A stretch of DNA of 42,508 nt, from contig CALKUS010000110.1 of NCBI GenBank assembly GCA_937996755.1, positions 1 through 42,508 on the forward strand. The letters are read 5' to 3'. Below the pieces are notes generated by a model that saw only the letters and a list, made by a program, of their open reading frames with translations, was not told the DNA's origin and searched no databases. A program made the translations under genes and the position numbers. The stretch is from an uncultured Pseudomonadota bacterium (lineage in GTDB: Bacteria > Pseudomonadota > Gammaproteobacteria > Xanthomonadales > Ahniellaceae). Each line of letters begins with the position of its first letter. Position 1 is the stretch's first letter. Positions 17,685 through 25,138 of the stretch are shown here, piece by piece.

Positions 17685-18322
17685 ACGTCGCCACGGTGCT
17701 CGCCGGCGAGCAGGTCGTGCTCGATGCCGACCGCGCGCTGTACTGGCCGCGCATGAAGACGCTCGTCGTCGCCGATGTGCATTTCGGCAAGGCGCACGTG
17801 TTCCGGCGCGCCGGCATCGGCATCCCGCGCGGCAGCACATCGAAGGACCTCGCGCGCATCGACGCGCTGGTGGCGCGGCACGCGGCGGAGCGATTGCTCG
17901 TGCTCGGCGATTTCGTGCACGGTCCGTCGCGCGACGACGCGCCGTGGGCCGAGCGCGTGCGCGAATGGCGGCGCGGGCGCACGCAGCTCGTCGTACAGGT
18001 GGTGAAGGGCAACCACGATCGCCACTTCGACGCGCGCGCGCTCGGCATCGACGTGGTGGGCGAACCGTCCATCGAACGCCCGTTCGCCTTCGCGCACCAC
18101 CCGGGCGCGACGCCCGGCGCCTACACGCTCGCCGGGCACCTGCATCCGGGCGTGGTCCTGTCGGGTGCGCACGAACGCGCCACGCGCCTGCCCGCGTTCC
18201 GGCTCGGCGCGGACGTCGGGCTGCTGCCGGCGTTCGGCTCGCTCACCGGGCTGTGGACCGAGGCACCACGCATCGGCGAACGCGTGTTCGTCGTCGCCGA
18301 CGGCAGCGTCATCGCGCTATAG
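17681..18322 (+). CDS. pdeM: Ligase-associated metallophosphoesterase PdeM
   Basis: This 213-residue calcineurin-like phosphoesterase starts at GTG 17681, overlapping the helicase stop. Metal ligands are present in order: ADVHFGK (Asp32, His34), LGDFVHG, KGNHDRH, FAHHPG and GHLHPG. Family members are Mn2+-dependent phosphodiesterases or endonucleases encoded with Lhr-Core. It is the last gene of the four-gene operon, and its stop (18320-18322) overlaps the stop of the convergent NUDIX gene. Confidence 0.93.
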   Translation: MNVATVLAGEQVVLDADRALYWPRMKTLVVADVHFGKAHVFRRAGIGIPRGSTSKDLARIDALVARHAAERLLVLGDFVHGPSRDDAPWAERVREWRRGRTQLVVQVVKGNHDRHFDARALGIDVVGEPSIERPFAFAHHPGATPGAYTLAGHLHPGVVLSGAHERATRLPAFRLGADVGLLPAFGSLTGLWTEAPRIGERVFVVADGSVIAL

Positions 18323-18928
18323 GCGCTGCATCCACTGCGCCGCCATGCGGCGTACCGATTCGTCGAGGTCGGGTTCGTCCACGAGCTCGGCGATCTCCCG
18401 CCAGGCCAGCGCATGCGATTCGTCGCTCACGGTGAACGTTTCGTCGCCGCTTGCGCGCACGACGTAACGCATGTCCCAGTGGTAGTGGCCGGGGTCGGAT
18501 TTCCCTGGCGGGATCCAGTGGCAGTCGAGGTCGAAGATCGCGGGTTCGACCTCGAGGTCGCGCAGCCCGGACTCTTCCTCGGCCTCGCGCAACGCCACGC
18601 GCGCGAGGTCGTGGTCGCCGTCGGCGTGCCCGCCGAGCTGCAGCCATTTGCCGAGCTTGCGGTGATGCGTCAGCAGCACCCGAAGGCCGTCGCGGCTCAC
18701 GAGCCACGCGGAGCCCGTCAGGTGGCCCTCCGGCAGGCTGCGCTCGCAGCAGTCGGGGTTCGCGCTGATGAAATCGGCAAAGCGCCCGGCCGCATCGGCC
18801 TGGTCGGGCCGGGACGCGGCGTGGCTGCGGACGGCGGCGAGCAACGCCTCGCGGGGATCGGGTCGGGTGTCCAGAAAAGGCTCCGAAAGGGATGGCAACG
18901 GGCCGGCGGCGCCTTGCCGCCCACCCAT
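18317..18928 (-). CDS. NUDIX hydrolase
   Basis: This is a 203-residue protein. The Nudix box spans about residues 100-122 (GHADGDHDLARVAL then REAEEESGL). The metal-binding REAEEE core is intact, but the Glu expected seven residues before it is His106. Around it are LTHHRKLGKWLQLGGHADGD and HYHWDMRYVV, typical of a xanthomonad/proteobacterial NUDIX subfamily with unknown nucleotide substrate. No Shine-Dalgarno precedes ATG 18928, but CATAAT lies 6 nt upstream, fitting a leaderless mRNA. If that is wrong, a shorter start near residue 25 is possible. It converges on and overlaps pdeM by 6 nt. Confidence 0.88.
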   Translation of the reverse strand: MGGRQGAAGPLPSLSEPFLDTRPDPREALLAAVRSHAASRPDQADAAGRFADFISANPDCCERSLPEGHLTGSAWLVSRDGLRVLLTHHRKLGKWLQLGGHADGDHDLARVALREAEEESGLRDLEVEPAIFDLDCHWIPPGKSDPGHYHWDMRYVVRASGDETFTVSDESHALAWREIAELVDEPDLDESVRRMAAQWMQRL

Positions 18929-18934
18929 GGGTCG

Positions 18935-18940
18935 ATTATG
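18935..18940 (-). promoter_or_regulatory. -10 box CATAAT for the NUDIX gene, leaderless geometry
   Basis: CATAAT (5 of 6 to consensus) is followed by six nucleotides and then the ATG. A transcript would begin at the start codon. The -35 region is poor. Confidence 0.45.
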
Positions 18941-19023
18941 TTACGGCGCGCTTCGCCTTTCCTGTCGGTCGCTGCCCGAGCCTCACGCCCGCCAGACATC
19001 CTTTGCCGCTCGGGGAGAAACCG

Positions 19024-20472
19024 ATGATTTTCTGGCGCGTCAAACCGCTCGACGAGATCCTTGCAACCGCCGAGAAGCGTTCGCTCAAGCGCCAGCTCGG
19101 CGCCCTGCAACTCACGCTGCTCGGCATCGGCGCCATCATCGGCACCGGCATCTTCGTGCTCACCGCGGTCGCGGCCAACAAGGCCGGCCCGGGCATGATG
19201 TGGGCATTCGTGATCGCGGCCGGCGTCTGCGCGCTCACCGCACTGATCTACGCCGAGATCGCGGCGATGGTTCCCGTCGCGGGATCGGCCTACACGTATT
19301 CCTACGCAGTGCTCGGCGAGTTCATCGCCTGGCTGGTCGGCTGGGCGCTGGTGCTCGAATACGCGGTCGCCGCGTGCGCGGTCGCGGTGGGTTGGTCGGG
19401 TTACGTGAATGGACTGTTGCGCGAAGCCGGCATGCCGCTGCCGCTGTTCCTGACGGCCGGACCGAAGGACACGATCACGATGCCCGACGGCACCATGGCG
19501 GCGGGCGGCTTCAACCTGCTCGCGTTCATCATCTCGCTCGTGATCACGTTCCTGCTCGTGATCGGTACGTCGAAGAGCGCGAAGGTCAACGCCGTGCTCG
19601 TCGCGATCAAGATCGCCGCGCTCACCATGTTCGTCATCCTGGCGATCCCGGCGGTCAACGCCGAGAACTTCGCGCCGATGTTCCCGAACGGCTGGGGCAG
19701 CCCGGTGGGCGGCAACGGCCTCGGTGTCCTGGGCGCAGCGGCCTCGATCTTCTTCGCCTATGTCGGCTTCGACGCGGTGTCGACGGCAGCCGAGGAGACG
19801 AAGAACCCGAACCGGAACATCCCGATCGGCCTCATCGGCTCGCTCGCGGTCTGCACCGTGTTCTACCTGCTGGTCGCCTACGCCGCGACCGGCGCCGTCG
19901 GCGCGCAGCCGGGCGGCGAGCTCTCGCAGTCGAAGGAGCCGCTCGCTTTCGTGCTCCGCGAGATCGGCTGGCCGAAAGCCGGAAACCTGATCGGCCTCGC
20001 TGCCGGCCTGGCATTGCCGTCGGTCATCCTGATGATGATCTACGGCCAGACGCGCATCTTCTTCACGATGGCGCGCGACGGGCTGCTGCCCGAGAGCTTC
20101 GCGAAGGTGCATCCGACGTTCCACACGCCGCACGTCGTCACGATCGTGACCGGCGTGGTCGTCGCACTGTTCGCCGCCATGTTCCCGGTCGCCGCGCTCG
20201 CCGACGTCAGCAACTCCGGCACATTGTTCGCGTTCTTCGTCGTGGCCGCGGGTGTCATGATCCTGCGCGTCAAGGACGCGAACCGTCCGCGTCCGTTCCG
20301 CACCCCGCTGGTCTGGGTGGTCGGTCCGCTCGCGATGATCGGCTGCACGATCCTGTTCCTCAGCCTCGATCACATCACGCTGAAGCTGTTCGCCGGATGG
20401 ACGGTGATCGGCGTCATCGTGTACGCACTCTATGGCATGAGGAAGAGCGCCCTGGCTCGCGCAGCGGCCTGA
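19024..20472 (+). CDS. APC-superfamily amino-acid permease (CAT/YfnA type)
   Basis: This is a 482-residue inner-membrane transporter with about 12 hydrophobic segments. The N-terminal signature LGIGAIIGTGIFVLTAVAA is the unwound TM1 GxG substrate-binding motif of the APC fold. SFAYVGFD-type sequence (IFFAYVGFDAVSTAAEETKNP) in TM6 and its following loop places it with the cationic amino-acid transporter family. The start ATG has GGGGAG about 8 nt upstream; a longer in-frame extension overlaps the NUDIX promoter region and is rejected. Substrate specificity cannot be read. A strong terminator follows at 20509-20539. Confidence 0.93.
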   Translation: MIFWRVKPLDEILATAEKRSLKRQLGALQLTLLGIGAIIGTGIFVLTAVAANKAGPGMMWAFVIAAGVCALTALIYAEIAAMVPVAGSAYTYSYAVLGEFIAWLVGWALVLEYAVAACAVAVGWSGYVNGLLREAGMPLPLFLTAGPKDTITMPDGTMAAGGFNLLAFIISLVITFLLVIGTSKSAKVNAVLVAIKIAALTMFVILAIPAVNAENFAPMFPNGWGSPVGGNGLGVLGAAASIFFAYVGFDAVSTAAEETKNPNRNIPIGLIGSLAVCTVFYLLVAYAATGAVGAQPGGELSQSKEPLAFVLREIGWPKAGNLIGLAAGLALPSVILMMIYGQTRIFFTMARDGLLPESFAKVHPTFHTPHVVTIVTGVVVALFAAMFPVAALADVSNSGTLFAFFVVAAGVMILRVKDANRPRPFRTPLVWVVGPLAMIGCTILFLSLDHITLKLFAGWTVIGVIVYALYGMRKSALARAAA

Positions 20473-20508
20473 GGTAGAGGCCAACGCCTCGGCGGGGTTG
20501 GGAACCAG

Positions 20509-20539
20509 GAAGGCCGCGCTCGTCGCGGCCTTCTTGCTT
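20509..20539 (+). terminator. Terminator of the permease gene (T1)
   Basis: A 10-bp stem (GAAGGCCGCG pairing with CGCGGCCTTC) with loop CTCGT is followed by TTGCTT. The core is identical to the second terminator at 20643-20675. Confidence 0.8.
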
Positions 20540-20688
20540 GCTGGGCCTGATCGTGTACTTTGCTTGCAGCATGCGACGCAGTGCACTGGGCGGAGACACG
20601 GCCTGAGGCAAGATATCGGCGCCCCGGGGCGCCGGCCGCTGCGAAGGAAAGGCCGCGCTCGTCGCGGCCTTTTTCCTTCCGGGACGGC
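20540..20688 (+). other. Leader region with mini-ORF, palindrome and terminator before the unknown cluster
   Basis: In order, this 149-nt stretch holds four elements. First, a weak promoter-like pair (TTGCTT 20534-20539 and TACTTT 20556-20561, 16-bp spacer). Second, an 11-codon ORF at 20571-20606 (MRRSALGGDTA). Third, an 18-bp perfect palindrome at 20617-20634. Fourth, a rho-independent terminator ending 13 nt before the next ATG. It could be an attenuator leader or a small RNA of about 100 nt; neither can be proved from sequence. Confidence 0.4.
20643..20675 (+). terminator. Intrinsic terminator directly upstream of the cluster (T2)
   Basis: Its 23-nt hairpin core is identical to T1 (stem AAGGCCGCG/CGCGGCCTT, loop CTCGT), followed by five T residues. 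It is a textbook rho-independent terminator but stands immediately before a coding region, which is unusual unless it acts as an attenuator or ends a small RNA. Confidence 0.8.
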
Positions 20689-22410
20689 ATGCACGACATC
20701 CGCTTCCGCTTCGACGAAGCCGCCGCGTTCTACGGCGACCTGGAGAACGACGCGCCGTTGCGCGTCGCGCTGCCGGGCAGCGTCGTGGCGCTCGACGGCG
20801 ATCGCCGCGCCTGGTTCAGCGACGACGGCACGCGCGTCGAACGCCTGAGCGCGCTGGAAGCGGCCGTGCTCGAGGCCTGCGACGTCTTCCAGCGGCCCGC
20901 GCCGCAGGCTGCCGACGTCGCCGACCGGACCGGCCTGTCGCGCGAAGACGCGGCGCGCACGATCGAGTCGCTCGCCGCGCGCGGGCTGCTCGCGACGCCG
21001 ATCGCGCTGCTCGGCGAGGGGCTCGCGCGCGAGCGCGCGCCGGTCCCCGCCCCGCTCGTGGCGATCCGCGCGCACGGCAACGCCGGGCAGCTCGCGGCGC
21101 TGCTGGACTCGCTGCTCGCCGAGGAACGCCGGCTCGGCGCGCAGCGCCGCTACGTCGTATGCGAAGAGTCCGACGACCGCGCGCTGCTCGACGCGACACG
21201 ACGCTTCGCCGCAGCGAGCGCGTCCTCGGTGTGGTACCTCGGTTCGCGCGAGCGCCACGCGCTCATCGCAGCCATGTTCGCGCCTGCCGATCGGGAAGCG
21301 CTCGTCGCGCTGCTGCAGCCCGACGCACGATCGCCGGGCTCGTGCGCCCGCAACTGGACGGTGCTGCTGTCGGCCGGCGGCACGTTCGCGCTGCTCGACG
21401 ACGCGCATCGCATGCCCGTGCGCGAGCCCGTCGGCACGCACTTCCGGCTGGAGCTCAACGATTCGCCGGAAGCGGAGACGCGCTTCTTCGACGACGAAGC
21501 AGGCTGGCACGAACGCCCGCTCGTCGACGGCGACGCGTTCGCGATCGCCGCGCGCTGGGTAGGCCAGCCGGTGCGCGCGATCGTGCCGCTCGACGACGCG
21601 CGATTCGTCGACCTCGAGAACGCGCCGATGGCGGAGCTCGCGCGCGCGACGCCACGCGCGCGCGTCGTCTGCGCGTCGATGGGCACGTACGGCGAAATGC
21701 CCGCACAGGCCTGGCCGTTCGCCACCAGCCGCAGGACGCTTTCCGACCTGTGGCGCGCGCCGTTCCAGCCCGCGCGGCTCGCCGGCGCGCACACCTGGAA
21801 CGGCGTGCGCGCGCCGCGCCTGATGTATGCGCTCGCCGGCGTGCCGTTGCTGGTCGACAACCGCGAGCTGCTGCCCTTCGGCCACGACGACGATGGCTTC
21901 GCGCGCCTGCTGCAGGCGATCGAGCCCGGCGCGGCCTGCGTGTGGCTGCCGCTGCTGCTCGGGCACTTCCCGGCGGCGCCGCCGACAGGGCGGCTGCACG
22001 ACGGGACGCTCGCTTCGCTCGTCGCGTCGTTCGGCGCCGGGCTGTCGGGCGAACGCCGCGAGGCTCGATTCGCCGCGATCGCTGCGTTGTGCCGGGAGCT
22101 CGCATCGGCAGGCGACGACGCACTCGCCGCGCGCGCCGACGGCGCAGCCGCAATACCTCGCGCCGAATACGCGCGTCGCCTCGCCGTCGCCCTCGCGCGA
22201 CCGGACGCGCCCGCGCCGTGGCGCGAGCGCGCCGTCGCGACGTTGCGGGGATTGCGCGAATCGCTGCGCGCCGACCGGCCGGTCGCCAGCGCGCCGGCGC
22301 TCCGCGCGCAGCTCGCGCACATGGCGAACGCGGCCGCGCCGTGGACCGCTGCGTGGCACGCGTGCCGCGCCCGTCCGCCGCTCGACGCGCAAGCGCCGGT
22401 GCGCGCATGA
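20689..22410 (+). CDS. Winged-helix plus degenerate glycosyltransferase-like protein, unknown role
   Basis: This 573-residue protein is the first of three overlapping genes. Residues 52-103 form a winged-helix-like segment (LSALEAAVLEACDVF, then DVADRTGLSREDAARTIESL, AARGLL), the pattern of PqqD/RRE-like or HTH domains. From residue 115 a GT-A/GT2-like domain follows: LVAIRAHGNAGQLAALLDSL with RRYVVCEES, then RNWTVLLSAGGTFALLDDA at the place of the DxD motif (D237-D-A239, third Asp lost), then LLVDNRELLPF (393-397) and GHDDDGF. The last 130 residues are helical. It is a paralogue of the third gene, sharing RELLPF and LPxLLGHFP, but lacks its DND, so it may be a pseudoenzyme or scaffold. The start ATG has a weak GGGA; a GTG at 20785 is an alternative. 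The ATGA overlap couples it to the next gene. Confidence 0.82.
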   Translation: MHDIRFRFDEAAAFYGDLENDAPLRVALPGSVVALDGDRRAWFSDDGTRVERLSALEAAVLEACDVFQRPAPQAADVADRTGLSREDAARTIESLAARGLLATPIALLGEGLARERAPVPAPLVAIRAHGNAGQLAALLDSLLAEERRLGAQRRYVVCEESDDRALLDATRRFAAASASSVWYLGSRERHALIAAMFAPADREALVALLQPDARSPGSCARNWTVLLSAGGTFALLDDAHRMPVREPVGTHFRLELNDSPEAETRFFDDEAGWHERPLVDGDAFAIAARWVGQPVRAIVPLDDARFVDLENAPMAELARATPRARVVCASMGTYGEMPAQAWPFATSRRTLSDLWRAPFQPARLAGAHTWNGVRAPRLMYALAGVPLLVDNRELLPFGHDDDGFARLLQAIEPGAACVWLPLLLGHFPAAPPTGRLHDGTLASLVASFGAGLSGERREARFAAIAALCRELASAGDDALAARADGAAAIPRAEYARRLAVALARPDAPAPWRERAVATLRGLRESLRADRPVASAPALRAQLAHMANAAAPWTAAWHACRARPPLDAQAPVRA

Positions 22411-23423
22411 CCGCGTTGCTCGCCGCGCACGCCGGCAGCTGGGAACCGTTCGACGCGGACGCCGTGCTGTGGCGCTCCAGCGACGATGCGCACCGCGCGT
22501 TGCTCGACCCGCGCGAGCATGCCGCGCTCGTCGCGTGCGCCACGTTCCGCCCGCGCGAGGAGCACGCAGCCACGATCGCGGTGCGGCTCGGCCTCACCGG
22601 CTCGCGCGCGAGCCGCCTGCTCGATGCGCTGCTCGAGCGCGGCCTGCTCGTGTCCGCGGACAGCGTCCTCGGCGCGGCGGCGCACGACGGCGATAACCGG
22701 CTCGGCTTCGCGACCGATGCCGCGCCCGCCGGCGATCCGCGCTTCTCGCTCGCGCCGGACGCGCACGCGCTCGTCGGCGCAACCTGGCGCGAGCTCGCGG
22801 CGCGCTTCGGCATCGATCGACGCTCGCTGTCCGGCTGCGCTCCCGACGTGCTCGCCCCGTTGCTCGCGGACGCACGCGTCCGCGCGGTCGTCGGGGCGCA
22901 CGAAAGCTGGTCCGGTGCGCTCGCACCCACGCTGGCCTCGGCCGGCGAATGTGCGGCGGCCGCCGTGCTCGCGCGCGACGACGCGTCGCCGCAGCCCCGC
23001 GCGCTCGGCGACGCTGCGCTCGAGGGCGCATGGCTGGTGGTCGCGCACGAGGCGATGCACGGGCCCGGCAGCGTGCTGGCCGTGCCCAATGCCGGCGCCG
23101 GCGTGCCGCATGCCCACGCCGGCGCGATCGCCGCCTTGCAGGTTCTCGCGGGTCGCGCGCGGCGCTTCGCTTCACGCGACGCGACGACGCGGTTCGACGC
23201 GCTGCTTGCGCTCGCCGACGACCTCGCCGCCACGCGCGACGAAACACTCGGCGCATTGCTGCTGCGCGCCCGGCGCGCGGCCCTCGCGCGGCGGCTGGAA
23301 CGCGCAGCGGTGACCGTGCGCGCGACGCTGGAAGCGGACCTGCTGGCGACGGCCCTGCACGGCGACGACGTGGCGGCTGCGCGCGAGACGCTCGCGCGCA
23401 TCGCGCATGGACGCCTGCAGTGA
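22407..23423 (+). CDS. Winged-helix-domain protein of unknown function (middle gene of cluster)
   Basis: This is a 338-residue protein whose ATG overlaps the previous stop (ATGA). Residues 33-85 (LLDPREHAALVACATF, then TIAVRLGLTGSRASRLLDAL, LERGLL) form the same winged-helix-like segment as its two neighbours. The remainder matches no family I recognise. It contains HEAMH at 214-218 (in VVAHEAMHGPGS), formally an HExxH zinc-protease pattern, but without other supporting metallopeptidase motifs. The C-terminal 100 residues are predicted helical and Arg/Ala-rich. No signal peptide or membrane helix is seen. Coupling to two glycosyltransferase-like genes suggests one complex or pathway. Confidence 0.78.
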   Translation: MTALLAAHAGSWEPFDADAVLWRSSDDAHRALLDPREHAALVACATFRPREEHAATIAVRLGLTGSRASRLLDALLERGLLVSADSVLGAAAHDGDNRLGFATDAAPAGDPRFSLAPDAHALVGATWRELAARFGIDRRSLSGCAPDVLAPLLADARVRAVVGAHESWSGALAPTLASAGECAAAAVLARDDASPQPRALGDAALEGAWLVVAHEAMHGPGSVLAVPNAGAGVPHAHAGAIAALQVLAGRARRFASRDATTRFDALLALADDLAATRDETLGALLLRARRAALARRLERAAVTVRATLEADLLATALHGDDVAAARETLARIAHGRLQ

Positions 23424-25138
23424 GCACGCGCTTCGCCCGCACCTGCGAACCAGTGCTCGCCGGCGGCAGCGATGCCTGCGCCGAGGGCCTGCGTGGGCGC
23501 GTCGCGCTCGACGCGCGCCAGGCCGAGTCGCTCGCGGCGCTCGACGAATTCGGTACGCGCGAGGCGCTGGTCGCGCGCCTCGGCGAACGGCCGGGGCTCG
23601 CGCCGGCGCGCGCCGGCCGCGTGCTGGACGAGCTCATCGAGCGCGGGCTCGTTGCGCCGGCGATCGAGCACCTCGGCCCCCCGCGCGCGTCGCCACCGCT
23701 CGCCGATCCGCTCATCGTGATCCGCGAGCACGGCAGGCAGCAGTCGCTCCAGCGCCTGTTCGTCTCGCTGCTCGCGGACGAACAGCGATTCGGGATGCGA
23801 CGCCGCTACCTGGTCGTCGACGACGCACCCGACGCGGCGACGTCAGCGGCGATCGCGACGCTCGTGCGCGAGTTCGCGTCGCGCACGCGGTCGCGCGTGT
23901 TCCTGCTCGACCCGGCAGCGCGCGCGCGTTGCGTGGCGCGCTGGCGCGCTTTCGTGCCCGCGGCGCGCGGCGACGATCTCGCCGAGCTGTTCGACCGCCA
24001 GTTCGCGCGCTGCACGACCGGCGCGCGCGCGTGGAACCTCGGCGTGCTCGCCGCCGCCGGCGGCGGCCTGTCGTTCGTGGACAACGACACCACGTTCCCG
24101 CTGCGCCGCGCGCCGGATGCGTCCGCCAGCTACGAACCGTTCAACTCGCTCTGGTCGTTCACGCGCTACGTCGACGACGGCCAGTTCGACGTCCTGCCGC
24201 GGTTCGATGCCGAGCCCTACGCGTGGATCGCCTCGCACGTGGGCGCGAGCGCGCGCACGCTGGTCGAGCGCCACGGCTGGCACGAGGCGCTGCTCGACGG
24301 CCAACCCGCCGACGCGCTCGCGCATTGTCGCGGCGGCGCGCCGGTGCTCGCCGCGTTCGGCGGCGTCTACGGCGGGCTCGCGTACAACTCGACGGCCTGG
24401 CTCAACACGGGCATTCCCGAGGACCTCGCGCCGCTGTGGCAGTCGCCGTACCGCCACGCGCGCCTGGAAGGCGACTCGCTCATGCACGGCACGCTCGCGC
24501 CGCGCCTCGTCGACCAGGCGTTCTATGCGCCGATGCTTTGCGACGCGCGCGAGCTGCTGCCGTTCGCCGGTACGCGCGGCATGGCCGACGACACGTTCTT
24601 CCTCGGCCTGCTCGGCGCGATGGTGCGCGAGCCGCTGTTCGCGTACCTGCCGACCTTGCTCGGGCATTTCCCGGTGGAAGGACGCTCGCGGCTGCAGCGC
24701 TCGCTGGAGCCGCTGCTGCTCGACCGCAACAGCCTCGTGCGCGACCTGTTCGCGACGTCTGCGAAGCGCCTCGCGGGCGACGACCGCCGCGCGCGGCTCG
24801 CAGCGATCGGTCGCGACTGCGGCGCGCTCGCGACCGCGACGGATACGGAGCTGGACGCCACGGTGCTCGCCTGGCGACGCCGCTACGTCGGCAACCTCGT
24901 GAAGGGCATCGCGAACGCGCTCGAGGACGCGCCCGACGCGCCGGCCGAATGGCGCGCGCACGCGACACGGGTGCGCGAGGTCAACCTCGCCGCACTCGAC
25001 GCCACCGTACTGGAAGCGGCCGATCGCGCCGCCTGGCGCGCGCTGCTGGAACAGGTGGATCTGGCGGCCGACGCGTGGCCGCGCATCTGGGACGACGTGC
25101 GCGAGCGCCCGCTACTCGAGGGGCTGGCGCTCCAGTAG
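23420..25138 (+). CDS. Winged-helix plus GT2-like glycosyltransferase, unknown substrate
   Basis: This 572-residue protein starts at GTG 23420 within the preceding stop (GTGA). Residues 29-82 repeat the winged-helix-like segment (LDARQAESLAALDEF, RAGRVLDELIERGLV). The GT2-type domain starts near residue 94: PLIVIREHGRQQSLQRLF with RRRYLVVDDAPDA matches the beta1-helix-beta2 DD pattern. AWNLGVLAAAGGGLSFVDND ends in the DxD motif (D221-N-D223). RELLPF (377-382) and ADDTFF (389-394) fit the acceptor/catalytic ED-type motif. The C-terminal 150 residues are helical. It is therefore the likely active transferase of the cluster; donor and acceptor are unknown. Its last 27 nt overlap the convergent rmuC gene. 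Confidence 0.84.
   Translation: MSTRFARTCEPVLAGGSDACAEGLRGRVALDARQAESLAALDEFGTREALVARLGERPGLAPARAGRVLDELIERGLVAPAIEHLGPPRASPPLADPLIVIREHGRQQSLQRLFVSLLADEQRFGMRRRYLVVDDAPDAATSAAIATLVREFASRTRSRVFLLDPAARARCVARWRAFVPAARGDDLAELFDRQFARCTTGARAWNLGVLAAAGGGLSFVDNDTTFPLRRAPDASASYEPFNSLWSFTRYVDDGQFDVLPRFDAEPYAWIASHVGASARTLVERHGWHEALLDGQPADALAHCRGGAPVLAAFGGVYGGLAYNSTAWLNTGIPEDLAPLWQSPYRHARLEGDSLMHGTLAPRLVDQAFYAPMLCDARELLPFAGTRGMADDTFFLGLLGAMVREPLFAYLPTLLGHFPVEGRSRLQRSLEPLLLDRNSLVRDLFATSAKRLAGDDRRARLAAIGRDCGALATATDTELDATVLAWRRRYVGNLVKGIANALEDAPDAPAEWRAHATRVREVNLAALDATVLEAADRAAWRALLEQVDLAADAWPRIWDDVRERPLLEGLALQ

Noticed and set aside
20571..20606. 11-codon ORF MRRSALGGDTA as a peptide precursor for the unknown cluster
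   Set aside because: It is too short, has no good ribosome site and no leader/core organisation; kept only as a possible attenuator mini-ORF.
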